Of a DNA stretch of 64,000 nt, positions 11,872 through 20,195 are shown in pieces. The notes under the pieces are model-generated. The model saw only the letters and a program-made list of their open reading frames with translations, was not told the DNA's origin and did not search any database. Origin of the DNA: an uncultured Faecalibacterium sp. (lineage in GTDB: Bacteria; Bacillota; Clostridia; Oscillospirales; Ruminococcaceae); the NCBI GenBank assembly GCA_934561115.1, contig CAKTFS010000001.1, positions 1 through 64,000 of the forward strand, written 5' to 3'. Made by a program: the position numbers and the translations under genes. Position 1 is the stretch's first letter. Each line of letters starts with the position of its first letter.

Positions 11872-12351
11872 ATGGCATTTATTCTCTTTAATCTGGCGGC
11901 TGTGGCAGCTCTGGTCGGCATCGACCAGCTGATCAAGCTGTGGGCGGTGCAGGCGTTGCAGCCGGTAGGCGCTATGCCGTTCATCCCCCATGTAGTGGAG
12001 CTGCGGTTCGTGCTCAATCAGGGCATGGCTTTCAGCCTGCTCAGCGGCAAGCAGCTGTTCCTTATCATCGCCACAAGCGCGGCGCTGCTGGCGGTCGCCT
12101 ACGGCCTGTTTTTCCGCAGCCGCGGCAAACGTTTACAGCAGGCAGCGCTGGTGCTGGTGCTGGGCGGCGGTATCGGCAACCTGATCGACCGCGTGCTCAA
12201 CGGCGAGGTGGTGGACTACATCAACCTGCTGTTCATGCGCTTTGCCGTGTTCAATTTTGCGGATATCTGTGTTTGCGTGGGCGTGGCACTGTGGGTGCTG
12301 GTGATCTTTCTGGACGAGCTCCACGCCGATGATGCCGCCAAGGAGCAGTAA
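11872..12351 (+). CDS. lspA: Lipoprotein signal peptidase (signal peptidase II)
   Basis: Membrane aspartyl protease that cleaves signal peptides of diacylated prolipoproteins. The 159-residue length, four hydrophobic segments and the family's catalytic boxes agree: GGGIGNLIDRVLNGEVVDY holds one catalytic Asp and VFNFADICVCVG the other, and VLNQGMAFSLL is the conserved asparagine box. It begins 22 bases after the ileS terminator, with a weak GAGG site. The rluD start codon comes 3 bases after its stop, so lspA-rluD are co-transcribed, a common pairing. Confidence 0.96.
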   Translation: MAFILFNLAAVAALVGIDQLIKLWAVQALQPVGAMPFIPHVVELRFVLNQGMAFSLLSGKQLFLIIATSAALLAVAYGLFFRSRGKRLQQAALVLVLGGGIGNLIDRVLNGEVVDYINLLFMRFAVFNFADICVCVGVALWVLVIFLDELHADDAAKEQ

Positions 12352-12354
12352 ACC

Positions 12355-13287
12355 ATGGAACAGCGTGAATTTATCGTAGAGCAGGAGACTGCCGGCCAGC
12401 GCATCGACCGCTTTCTCAGCGGCGAGGACACCGGCCTGTCCCGCTCGGCGCTGCAAGCGCTGGTGGCAGAGGGCCATGTGCAGTGCAACGGCAAAACCGT
12501 TGCCAAAAGCCTGAAGCTCAAAGCAGGGGACACCGTGCTGCTGGAGATCCCGGACGCAAAGCCCATCGAAGCCGTGCCGCAGGATATCCCGCTGGATATC
12601 GTCTACGAGGATGCCCACCTGCTGGTGGTCAACAAGCCAAAGGGTATGGTGGTGCACCCCGCACCCGGCAACCCGGACGGCACGCTGGTCAATGCCCTGC
12701 TGTGGCACTGCAAGGGCAGTCTTTCCGGCATTGGCGGCGAGATCCGCCCCGGCATCGTCCACCGCATCGATAAGGACACCAGCGGCCTGCTGGTGGTGGC
12801 AAAGGACGACGCCACCCACATCGGCCTTTCCCAGCAGATGGCGGTGCACAGCGTGGAGCGCGCCTACCAGACGGTGGTCTACGGCGGCTTTGCGCAGGAC
12901 GAGGGCTTTGTGGAAGCAAACCTTGGCCGCAGCAAGACCGACCGCAAAAAAATGGCGGTCTATCCGGCCACCGAGCCCCACACCAAGTACGCCTATACCG
13001 GCTATAAGGTGCTGGAGCGGCTGGGCGAGTTCACCCTGCTGGAATGCCGCCTGAAGACCGGCCGCACCCATCAGATCCGCGTACACATGGCCTCCATCCA
13101 CCATCCGGTGGCAGGGGACCCGGTGTACGGCCCCCACAACTGCATCACCAGCCTGCACGGCCAGTGCCTGCACGCCAAAACGCTGGGCTTTATCCACCCC
13201 ATCACCGGGGAACAGCTGCGGTTCGACTCCGAGCTGCCGGACTACTTTACCCATTTTCTCGCAACACTCAGGAGGAAAAACACATGA
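12355..13287 (+). CDS. rluD: RluA/RluD-family 23S rRNA pseudouridine synthase
   Basis: Isomerises uridines to pseudouridine in large-subunit rRNA. An N-terminal S4 domain (QRIDRFLSGEDTGLSRSALQ, residues about 13-75) precedes the catalytic domain, whose active-site motif HRIDKDTSGLLVV carries the nucleophilic Asp; RTHQIRVHMASIHHPVAGD is the family's conserved second block. The 310-residue length is typical. The precise target uridine cannot be read from sequence. The stop overlaps the next ATG by four bases (ATGA). Confidence 0.92.
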   Translation: MEQREFIVEQETAGQRIDRFLSGEDTGLSRSALQALVAEGHVQCNGKTVAKSLKLKAGDTVLLEIPDAKPIEAVPQDIPLDIVYEDAHLLVVNKPKGMVVHPAPGNPDGTLVNALLWHCKGSLSGIGGEIRPGIVHRIDKDTSGLLVVAKDDATHIGLSQQMAVHSVERAYQTVVYGGFAQDEGFVEANLGRSKTDRKKMAVYPATEPHTKYAYTGYKVLERLGEFTLLECRLKTGRTHQIRVHMASIHHPVAGDPVYGPHNCITSLHGQCLHAKTLGFIHPITGEQLRFDSELPDYFTHFLATLRRKNT

Positions 13288-14111
13288 ACGATTCTCTGGC
13301 ATCCACTCTGGTGCTCTGTGATCTGGATAACCTGCTGCTGGGCGAGGATGGCAATCTGACCCAGGTGGTGCGGGATGTTTTGCAGCTGTTCAGCAGCCGC
13401 GGCGGCAGACTGACCGTTTTTTCGCAGCGCTCTCCGCGTGCCGTGCGCTCCATTCTGGGCAGCGTGCGTCTGGCTGCGCCTGCGCTGGTGTGCGGCGGCA
13501 CCATGGCCTACCACTATGCCGACGGCAACCGGGTGCCCCTGTGCAGCTTTGCCCAGCAGCAGGAGCTTTTTGCCTGCCTGCCGGATACCCCCGGCGTGGG
13601 TGTTGCTGTGCAGATGCAGGACGGCACCACCCGGGTGCTGCGCATGAGCAACGCGCTGGAGCGCCATCTGCGGCAGGAGTGGACCCCGTATCTGCTGGCA
13701 AACGCTGCCGATATCCACCCCGAGCAGGTACTGCGGGTCCTGCTGTATCAGGACAGCAAGTCTGTGCCCCTGATCTCGCTGGCAGAAAAGGCCATCGGGG
13801 ATCGTGTTGCCCTGCTGGGCGAGCGCATCGCCCCGGACACCCTTGTCCTCACCCCGAAGCGTATCTCCGGCCGGGAAATGCTGGACACCGTCTGCACGAT
13901 GGCGCAGGTGGGTGCAGAGCAGGTTCTGGTGCTGGCGGGCGGTCAGCCCATGCTGGAGCTGGTACAGGCTGCGGAGCACAGCGCAGTTGCCGCCGATGCC
14001 CCGGCAGAGCTGCGCCTTGCCGCCGGGCAGGTCACCCTGACGGATGCCGCCGGTGGCGCTGCCGTGGAGGTTTTGTACCGCATGGTGCGTGCCGCTGAAA
14101 AATCCGTGTAA
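13284..14111 (+). CDS. HAD-superfamily-like protein, probably degenerate Cof type
   Basis: The 275-residue protein starts like a Cof-type HAD phosphatase: LCDLDNLLLGEDGNL supplies the DxD of motif I, and TVFSQRSPRAVRSIL resembles motif II. LTPKRISGREMLDTV resembles the lysine-containing motif III region. However, the place where Cof proteins have the acidic GDxxND box reads AGGQPMLELVQAAEH with no aspartate, so metal-dependent catalysis may be lost. It is translationally coupled to rluD through an ATGA overlap, and a GGAGG site lies inside the rluD end. The substrate and role are unknown. Confidence 0.65.
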   Translation: MNDSLASTLVLCDLDNLLLGEDGNLTQVVRDVLQLFSSRGGRLTVFSQRSPRAVRSILGSVRLAAPALVCGGTMAYHYADGNRVPLCSFAQQQELFACLPDTPGVGVAVQMQDGTTRVLRMSNALERHLRQEWTPYLLANAADIHPEQVLRVLLYQDSKSVPLISLAEKAIGDRVALLGERIAPDTLVLTPKRISGREMLDTVCTMAQVGAEQVLVLAGGQPMLELVQAAEHSAVAADAPAELRLAAGQVTLTDAAGGAAVEVLYRMVRAAEKSV

Positions 14112-14120
14112 AATTTGTGC

Positions 14121-14159
14121 AAAGCCCTCTGCAATTTTCCCGCAGAGGGCTTTCTTTTT
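14121..14159 (+). terminator. Rho-independent terminator after the HAD-like gene
   Basis: A perfect 12-bp inverted repeat (AAAGCCCTCTGC at 14121-14132 with GCAGAGGGCTTT at 14142-14153), 9-base loop, then a T-rich tail. It ends the lspA-rluD-HAD transcript. Confidence 0.9.
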
Positions 14160-14192
14160 AGCAAAAAATCAGGTAGAATGGGAGAAGGATCT

Positions 14193-14537
14193 ATGCCAAA
14201 CCAAAAGCACCGCGAAGGGCTGTTTCTGCTGCTGTGCCTTGCCGCCGCAGGGGTCTGTGCAGGGCTGGCGTTCCGGTTTGCAGTGCCGCTGCAAGCGCAG
14301 ACTCCGCAGACACTGCCGGACACAAAGGAACTTGCAGCGTATACGCAGGTGGAGCTGAACACAGCCGATGCAGACGCTTTGTGCACCCTGCCCGGTGTCG
14401 GCCCCCGCAATGCACAGGCCATTCTGGACTACCGGGCGCAGTACGGCCCGTTTGCACAGGTGGAGGATGCCGCGCAGGTGCCGGGCATTACCCAAGCAAT
14501 GGTGGATTCATGGGCAGGGCAGGCGTATGTCCGCTGA
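14193..14537 (+). CDS. ComEA-like helix-hairpin-helix DNA-binding protein
   Basis: A small (114-residue) membrane-anchored protein: a basic start, one transmembrane segment (LFLLLCLAAAGVCAGLAF, about residues 12-30), then a ComEA-type tandem helix-hairpin-helix domain (ELNTADADALCTLPGVGPRN, then EDAAQVPGITQAMVD). ComEA proteins hold incoming DNA at the cell surface during natural transformation. No comEC or other competence gene is adjacent, so that role is inferred only from the family. GGAGAAGGA lies 4-10 bases before the ATG at 14193. It sits alone behind a terminator and before ppk1. Confidence 0.85.
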   Translation: MPNQKHREGLFLLLCLAAAGVCAGLAFRFAVPLQAQTPQTLPDTKELAAYTQVELNTADADALCTLPGVGPRNAQAILDYRAQYGPFAQVEDAAQVPGITQAMVDSWAGQAYVR

Positions 14538-14594
14538 AAAGGGCGTAGCCCGCTTGCCGCCTTGGTCAAAGAGGAAATACGGAGATATATTGTT

Positions 14595-16985
14595 ATGAGT
14601 GACGAATCGATCTTTATCAACCGCGAACTGAGCTGGCTGGATTTTAACCGCCGCGTTCTGGCGCTGGGCAAGGACAAGAACGTCCCGCTGGGCGAGCGGA
14701 TCAAGTTTCTGGCAATTTACGGTTCCAATCTGGACGAGTTTTTCATGGTGCGCGTGGGCTCTTTGCAGGAGCGCGCAAACCTTGAGCAGAGCAAGACCAA
14801 AAAGGAAAAGCGGGAAAACAAGACCAACATGACCGCCGCCGAGCAGCTGGCCGCTATTATGCCCAAAACGGCGCAGCTGCAGGAAGAATGCGATAAATTC
14901 TACGCAAAGGCGCTGGAAAATCTGGCAGAGAACAGCTACCATAAGGTGGATTTCGACCACCTGACCAAGGAAGAAGAACATCTCTGGAAAAAATACTTCC
15001 AGTCGGAGCTGTTCCCCATCCTCAGCCCGCAGATCGTGGATAACCGCCATCCGTTCCCGTTTTTGCGCAACAAGGAGATCTACCTTGGCGTGCTGCTGAA
15101 AGAAAAGCACACGCAGGAGCAGAGCCTTGGCATCGTGCCCATCTCCAGCCAGATGGAGCGGATGCACTTCATCAAAAAGGACGGCGCTGTGCAGTTTGCC
15201 CTCACCGAGGAGCTGGTGCTGCACTATGCGTCCAGCATCTTCGGCAAGGATTCTATTCAGGAAAAATGCCTGTTCCGGGTCACCCGCAACGCGGATATCG
15301 ACGTAAAAGAGGGCATGATGGATCACGATATTGATTATCGCGAGATCATGACCGAGCTGCTCCGGCGCCGCCGCAAGCTGGCCGCAGTCCGTTTGCAGAT
15401 CACCCCCGCCCCTGCACCGGAGGTGGAGCGGCTGCTGTGCAGCCGTCTGGAGCTGACCCGCAAGCGGGTGTTCCTGCAAAAGAGCCCGCTGGACCTGAGC
15501 TTCTTCTTCAAGCTTTCCGGCCGCATGGAGGCCGAGGGTCACCCGGCGCTGTTCTACACCCCCGCACGTCCCATGCTGCCGCCGCCGGACTATGATCTGG
15601 CTGCCGAGGTGCAGAAGCATGACGTGCTGCTCAGCTACCCGTATCAGTCCATCCGTCCCTTTATCACCATGCTCAAAAAGGCCGCACAGGACCCGGACGT
15701 CATCTCCATCAAGATGACCCTCTACCGCATGGCGCGGGAGTCCCAGATCGTGCAGGCACTGATGGAAGCCGCCGAAAACGGCAAGGAAGTGGTAGCGCTG
15801 GTAGAGCTGCGCGCCCGCTTTGACGAGCAGAACAACATCGACTGGTCCAAGCAGCTGGAAAGCGCAGGCTGCACCGTTATCTACGGCTTCGAGGACTACA
15901 AGGTGCACTCTAAGCTGACCCTCATCACCCGCAAGGGCGCAGAGGGTTACTCCTACATCACCCAGATTGGTACCGGCAACTACAACGAAAAAACCAGCGA
16001 GCTGTATACCGATTATTCCTTCATCACCGCAGACGAGCGCATTGGCGAGGAAGCCTCCAAGGTGTTCCGCAATCTGGCTGTGCAGCAGCTTACCGAGGAA
16101 AGCGACAAGATGCTGGTAGCCCCGCTGCGCTTCAAGAGCGTGCTGCTGGACGAGATGGATCACGTTATCGCTGCCGCCCGTATGGGACGTCCGGCTTCTA
16201 TGATCCTGAAAAACAACTCCATCAGTGACCGGGACATCATCCTGAAATTGCAGGAAGCCAGCTGCGCCGGGGTGCGCATTGATATGATCGTGCGCGGCAT
16301 CTGTTGCGTGCGCGCAGAGGTGCCCGGCAAGACCGAGAACCTGCACATCCGCAGTCTGGTAGGACGGTATCTTGAGCACGGCCGTATTTACAGCTTCTTT
16401 GATGGCACCCACACCCGCATCTATATTGCCTCCGGCGACTTCCTTACCCGCAATACCGAGTGCCGCGTGGAGGTGGGCGTGCGGGTGGAGGATCCCGTTC
16501 TGGTGCAAAAGCTCACCGATATCCTTCAGCTGCAGCTGCGGGATAACGTCAACGCCCGGGTCATGGATGCCAGCGGCAGCTACCAGAAGGTGAAGCCCGC
16601 CGAGGGCGAGCCGCTGGTCAACGGCCAGATGGGCATGTACGAGCTGCTGCGCAACGATTGGCAGCGTCCCGAGCCGTGGAAGTGCACCACCCCCGCCCCG
16701 GAAGCGGAAAAACCGGCGGCAGTCTGTCAGGAAGTCACCGTGGAACAGCTCAAACAGGAGTTGCCTCATGTGTTCCAGCCTGCACCGGAAAAGGCAGAGG
16801 ATACCGCCCCGGCGCAGCAGCCCGACCACTACGAGGCACAGGAACAGATGCTGAACAACAAGCCCCGCGCTGCGCAGCCCGCCCCCAAAGCTCCCGCTGC
16901 ACCCCGCCCGGCTGCAAAGCCTGCCGTCACCGCGCCCAAGAAAAAGAGCCTGCTGGAACGCATCGGAAGCTTTTTCCGGCGCTGA
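14595..16985 (+). CDS. ppk: Polyphosphate kinase (PPK1) with extra C-terminal tail
   Basis: Makes polyphosphate from ATP through a phosphohistidine intermediate. The N-terminus (INRELSWLDFNRRVLALG, then GSNLDEFFMVRVG) and the phospholipase-D-like catalytic part (YKVHSKLTLITRK with the active-site His; IGTGNYNEKTSELYTD) are canonical. The PPK core ends near residue 690. About 100 further residues follow, rich in Pro, Ala and Glu, ending in a cationic amphipathic stretch (KKKSLLERIGSFFRR). This tail is not part of the catalytic family and could be a membrane or partner anchor. GGAG at 14581 supports the ATG at 14595. A terminator follows. Confidence 0.94.
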   Translation: MSDESIFINRELSWLDFNRRVLALGKDKNVPLGERIKFLAIYGSNLDEFFMVRVGSLQERANLEQSKTKKEKRENKTNMTAAEQLAAIMPKTAQLQEECDKFYAKALENLAENSYHKVDFDHLTKEEEHLWKKYFQSELFPILSPQIVDNRHPFPFLRNKEIYLGVLLKEKHTQEQSLGIVPISSQMERMHFIKKDGAVQFALTEELVLHYASSIFGKDSIQEKCLFRVTRNADIDVKEGMMDHDIDYREIMTELLRRRRKLAAVRLQITPAPAPEVERLLCSRLELTRKRVFLQKSPLDLSFFFKLSGRMEAEGHPALFYTPARPMLPPPDYDLAAEVQKHDVLLSYPYQSIRPFITMLKKAAQDPDVISIKMTLYRMARESQIVQALMEAAENGKEVVALVELRARFDEQNNIDWSKQLESAGCTVIYGFEDYKVHSKLTLITRKGAEGYSYITQIGTGNYNEKTSELYTDYSFITADERIGEEASKVFRNLAVQQLTEESDKMLVAPLRFKSVLLDEMDHVIAAARMGRPASMILKNNSISDRDIILKLQEASCAGVRIDMIVRGICCVRAEVPGKTENLHIRSLVGRYLEHGRIYSFFDGTHTRIYIASGDFLTRNTECRVEVGVRVEDPVLVQKLTDILQLQLRDNVNARVMDASGSYQKVKPAEGEPLVNGQMGMYELLRNDWQRPEPWKCTTPAPEAEKPAAVCQEVTVEQLKQELPHVFQPAPEKAEDTAPAQQPDHYEAQEQMLNNKPRAAQPAPKAPAAPRPAAKPAVTAPKKKSLLERIGSFFRR

Positions 16986-17011
16986 GCTGTAAAATCATGT
17001 AAACCAAAGCC

Positions 17012-17049
17012 AGAGCTGCTGCGCAAAAATTTGTGCGGCGGCTCTTTTT
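17012..17049 (+). terminator. Rho-independent terminator after ppk1
   Basis: A 14-bp stem with three G-U pairs (17012-17025 with 17032-17045), a 6-base loop and a T run to 17049, starting 27 bases after the ppk1 stop. Confidence 0.85.
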
Positions 17050-17091
17050 GTTGTGGATAAAAATTTCCTCTGTGACCCCTCCCGTGAAAAT

Positions 17092-17182
17092 GCTTTTATC
17101 GCGTCCCGTAGGACGCGATAAAAGCGCAATATAAAATAAATTTTCCGCTGAATATGCCCAGAGCACAAGCGGAGGGCATTTT
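17092..17182. repeat. Two-copy structured intergenic element, copy A
   Basis: A perfect 15-bp hairpin (17092-17106 with 17111-17125, loop CGTA) is followed by an A/T-rich linker containing AATATAAAATA and then a second structured part. In that part CCGCT (17145-17149) can pair with AGCGG (17168-17172), while ATGCCC (17154-17159) can pair with GGGCAT (17174-17179); the order is interleaved, so both together make an H-type pseudoknot. The element recurs at 34441-34530 with the helices preserved but their bases changed. It lies between the ppk1 terminator and the M23 peptidase gene. The rest of the 16986-17261 gap holds that terminator and a ribosome site. Orientation and function are unknown. 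Confidence 0.75.
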
Positions 17183-17231
17183 GAATCGTTCCACCGGAAC
17201 GGTGAGCGGGTTCTGCTGCCCGCCGCTTGTG

Positions 17232-17239
17232 CATACACT
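17232..17239 (+). promoter_or_regulatory. Candidate SigE-type -10 element before the SpoIVFA-like gene
   Basis: CATACACT fits the mother-cell SigE -10 consensus (CATACAnT). It would place a transcript start near 17246, just before the AGGAGG of the M23 gene. No convincing SigE -35 is seen at the usual spacing, so this is suggestive only. Confidence 0.3.
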
Positions 17240-17261
17240 TTTCAGGATAGGAGGGCAGCGT

Positions 17262-17792
17262 ATGCGGGCAAAACGGAGCGGACAGGCAGCAAAAATACGC
17301 AGACGGCGGTGGGGCATCATAGCGCTTGTGGTGGCAGGGTTAGCACTCTGTCTGCTGGCGGCGTTGCCGGTGCAGGCCGCCCGGAACACGCAAAAGCACT
17401 GCTTTCCGCTGGATACTACAGCGTGGCGCATCTCGGACGCCTACGGTGCACGGACAGACCCCTTTACAGGCAAGCCTGCGTTCCATTCCGGAATCGACCT
17501 TGCCTGTGCGGCAGGCACGGCAGTGCAAGCGGTGCAGGGCGGGGTAGTGACTGCGGCGGCATACAGTCCAAGCTACGGCAACCATCTGCGCATCCTACAC
17601 CCGGATGGCTGCGAGACCCGCTACGCGCACCTGCAATACCTCTATGTCCGCCCGGGAGAGGTGGTGCAGGCCGGGCAGACGCTGGGCACGGTAGGGCAGA
17701 CAGGCCGCGCCACCGGTGCGCATCTGCATCTGGAACTGTGGCGGCAGGGCGCTGCCTGCGACCCTGCCGCCCTGCTGGAAAATGCCCCATGA
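17262..17792 (+). CDS. M23 (LytM) peptidase-fold membrane protein, SpoIVFA-like
   Basis: A 176-residue protein with a very basic start (RAKRSGQAAKIRRRRW), one membrane segment (GIIALVVAGLALCLLAALPV) and an extracytoplasmic LytM domain. The domain keeps HSGIDLA (HxxxD) and GAHLHLEL (HxH), the M23 metal ligands, so it may be an active peptidoglycan endopeptidase. Its direct coupling (ATGA overlap) to an M50 intramembrane protease mirrors spoIVFA-spoIVFB, where the LytM-like SpoIVFA holds the SpoIVFB protease inactive until SigK processing. Authentic SpoIVFA often lacks full metal ligands, so a cell-wall hydrolase is an alternative. AGGAGG sits 7 bases before the ATG. Confidence 0.8.
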   Translation: MRAKRSGQAAKIRRRRWGIIALVVAGLALCLLAALPVQAARNTQKHCFPLDTTAWRISDAYGARTDPFTGKPAFHSGIDLACAAGTAVQAVQGGVVTAAAYSPSYGNHLRILHPDGCETRYAHLQYLYVRPGEVVQAGQTLGTVGQTGRATGAHLHLELWRQGAACDPAALLENAP

Positions 17793-18298
17793 GCCGTGTG
17801 CGGGCAGGGAAGCTTGTATTCCGGGACCCGGTGCTGCTGTGCGGCGTGGTGTACCTGCTGCTCTACTTTGATGCCAGCGGCTTTCTGCGGCTGGGGCTGC
17901 TGGCGGCTGTTTTACACGAGCTGGGACACATCCTCGTCTACTGCATCCAGCAAAGGCGTCTGCCGGTCATCGAGGTGACCATGACCGGCTTTTGTATGCG
18001 CACGGCAGGGGAGAAGCTCTCCCCGCGCCAGCGGCTCGTGCTTGCCGCCGCCGGACCTGCGGTCAACTTTGCCCTTGCCGGGGTATGGGCGGTGCGTCTT
18101 GCGCAGACTGCCACCATCCGCGGCAGCGCGTTCTGGGCGGCGAATCTGCTCACCGGGCTGTTCAATCTGCTGCCGGTGCCCCCGCTGGACGGCGCACAGA
18201 TGGCAGCGTGCGCGGGGGCACTCTGGCGGCAAAAATACGGAAAGTGCACACAAACCGCCGGAAACGATTGCAAAACAGGCGCATTTGGGGTAAAATAA
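17789..18298 (+). CDS. M50-family site-2 protease, SpoIVFB-like
   Basis: An intramembrane metalloprotease of 169 residues with several hydrophobic segments. VLHELGHIL is the HExxH zinc site, AAAGPAVNFALAG is the family's membrane-reentrant motif, and NLLPVPPLDGAQM supplies the third ligand (Asp). The size without PDZ or CBS domains matches SpoIVFB. The start overlaps the M23 gene by four bases, so the two are made together. In spore formers SpoIVFB cleaves pro-SigK; in this genome the substrate is unknown. The radical-SAM gene starts about 38 bases later. Confidence 0.85.
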   Translation: MSRVRAGKLVFRDPVLLCGVVYLLLYFDASGFLRLGLLAAVLHELGHILVYCIQQRRLPVIEVTMTGFCMRTAGEKLSPRQRLVLAAAGPAVNFALAGVWAVRLAQTATIRGSAFWAANLLTGLFNLLPVPPLDGAQMAACAGALWRQKYGKCTQTAGNDCKTGAFGVK

Positions 18299-18335
18299 AA
18301 AGAACGCAAAAAACGGATTGTTTATGGAGGACCCG

Positions 18336-20195
18336 ATGTTTGATCCCAAACTGAAAGAAGCGCTGGGACGGGTGCAGAAGCCCGGCCGCTATACCGGCGG
18401 CGAGCCCGGCAGTATCTATAAAGAAAAGGATAAGGTGGATGTGCGCTTTGCCTTCTGCTTCCCGGATACCTACGAGGTGGGCATGTCCTTTCTGGGCGAA
18501 AAGATCCTGTACGAGCTGCTCAACAGCCACGAGAACTGGTGGTGCGAGCGCGCCTTTATGCCCTGGCTGGATATGAAGGCAGAGATGGAGCGCCTGCAGC
18601 TGCCGCTGTACACCATGGAGAGCAAAGACCCCCTCATGGCCTTTGATGCTGTGGGCTTTACCCTGCAGTACGAGCTTTCCTACACCAATATCCTTGCCAT
18701 GCTGGACTTGGCTGGCATCCCGTTCTATTCCAAAGACCGTGACGACCGCTGGCCGCTGATCGTAGCGGGCGGCCCCTGCGCCTGCAACGCAGAGCCCATT
18801 GCGGATTTCTTCGATGTCATCCAGCTGGGCGAGGGCGAAAATCAGCTGCCCGCTATCTGCGCCGAGATTGAAAAGGCGAAAAAAGAGGGCATTTCCAAAA
18901 AGCAGCTGCTGCTCAACATTGCAAAGATCCCGGGCGTGTACATCCCGGCCTTTTATGATGTCACTTACCACGAGGATGGCAGAGTAAAGGCCATCACTCC
19001 CAACGAGCCGGGCATTCCGGCGCGCATCACCAAGGCCATCATCAAGGATCTGAACCAGTTTGCCCCGCCCACCAACTTTGTGGTGCCCATGGTGGGTGCC
19101 ATTCAGGACCGCGCCAGCATCGAGGTGCTGCGCGGCTGCGTGCGGGGCTGCCGGTTCTGTCAGGCGGGCTTCTTGTACCGCCCCATGCGCCAGCGCGATG
19201 CCAGCCTGCTGAACAAGGCCGCACAGGATTTGTGCGCCAACACCGGCTACGAGGAGCTGAGCCTTTCCAGCCTTTCCACCTCCGACCACGGTCAGCTGGA
19301 AGAGCTGCTGGACGATCTGAACGAGTGGGCACCCAAGGAGCATGTCAGCCTGTCGCTGCCCTCCCTGCGTGTGGATAACTTCTCCCAGAGTCTGATCGAA
19401 AAAACCACCAAGGTGCGCAAGAGCGGCCTGACCTTTGCCGCCGAGGCCGGCACCCAGCGCCTGCGCAACGTCATCAATAAAAACGTCACTTGGGACGAAA
19501 TCGAAAAAACCTGTACCATCGCCTTCAACGCGGGCTACACCTCGGTCAAGCTTTACTTCATGATGGGCCTGCCCACCGAGACCATGGAGGATATCGAGGG
19601 TATTGCCGAGACCGCCCAGAAGGTGGTAGACCTCTACTACAAGAACACGAATCACGCCAAGGGACGCGGCGTGCAGGTGACCATCAGCTGCGCCTGCTTT
19701 GTGCCAAAACCCCACACCCCCTTCCAGTTCGTGCCCATGGATACCGCCGAGACCCTGCAGGCCAAGCAGAAGCACCTGCTGGAAAGCGTACACAGCCGCA
19801 AGATCAAGGTGAACTACCACGACAGCACCACCAGCTTCCTTGAGGGCGTGTTCGCCAAGGGTGACCGCCGCCTTGCCCCGGTCATCGTGGAAGCGTACAA
19901 GCGCGGCTGCTACTTCGATGGCTGGGAAGAGTGCTTCAAGTACGATACCTGGATGCAGACCTTTGCAGACCTCGGCATCGACCCCGCCTTCTACTGCCAG
20001 CGCCCCATCGCGCTGGACGAGGTGACTCCGTGGTCGCATATGGACTACGGCATCACCCACGAGTATCTTGTGCGGGAGTACAACAAGGCTCTGGCCGCCC
20101 AAACCACCCCGCCCTGCAACCGTGCCTGCAACGCCTGCGGTGCCAACCATCTGTTAGGAGGTCCCTGCTTTGATTACAGTCAGAATCTCGTTTGA
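18336..20195 (+). CDS. B12-binding-type radical SAM protein (TIGR03960 family)
   Basis: A 619-residue protein with an N-terminal cobalamin-binding-like region (FCFPDTYEVGMSFLGEKIL) and a radical SAM core whose cluster motif is RGCVRGCRFCQAGF (CxxxCxxC) near 19132-19170. Further conserved blocks are SLSSLSTSDH and FAAEAGTQRLRNVINK. The C-terminus carries CNRACNACGAN, typical of TIGR03960. The family nearly always precedes TIGR03936, as here, and is often near ribosomal or tRNA-modification genes; its substrate is not established. GGAGG lies 5 bases before the ATG at 18336; an ATG at 18324 is the alternative. Confidence 0.9.
   Translation: MFDPKLKEALGRVQKPGRYTGGEPGSIYKEKDKVDVRFAFCFPDTYEVGMSFLGEKILYELLNSHENWWCERAFMPWLDMKAEMERLQLPLYTMESKDPLMAFDAVGFTLQYELSYTNILAMLDLAGIPFYSKDRDDRWPLIVAGGPCACNAEPIADFFDVIQLGEGENQLPAICAEIEKAKKEGISKKQLLLNIAKIPGVYIPAFYDVTYHEDGRVKAITPNEPGIPARITKAIIKDLNQFAPPTNFVVPMVGAIQDRASIEVLRGCVRGCRFCQAGFLYRPMRQRDASLLNKAAQDLCANTGYEELSLSSLSTSDHGQLEELLDDLNEWAPKEHVSLSLPSLRVDNFSQSLIEKTTKVRKSGLTFAAEAGTQRLRNVINKNVTWDEIEKTCTIAFNAGYTSVKLYFMMGLPTETMEDIEGIAETAQKVVDLYYKNTNHAKGRGVQVTISCACFVPKPHTPFQFVPMDTAETLQAKQKHLLESVHSRKIKVNYHDSTTSFLEGVFAKGDRRLAPVIVEAYKRGCYFDGWEECFKYDTWMQTFADLGIDPAFYCQRPIALDEVTPWSHMDYGITHEYLVREYNKALAAQTTPPCNRACNACGANHLLGGPCFDYSQNLV

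Noticed and set aside
17092..17182. CRISPR-type or terminator explanation for the two-copy element
   Set aside because: There are only two distant copies with no spacer array. On the plus strand the hairpin has no T run, and the pseudoknot part is not needed for termination.
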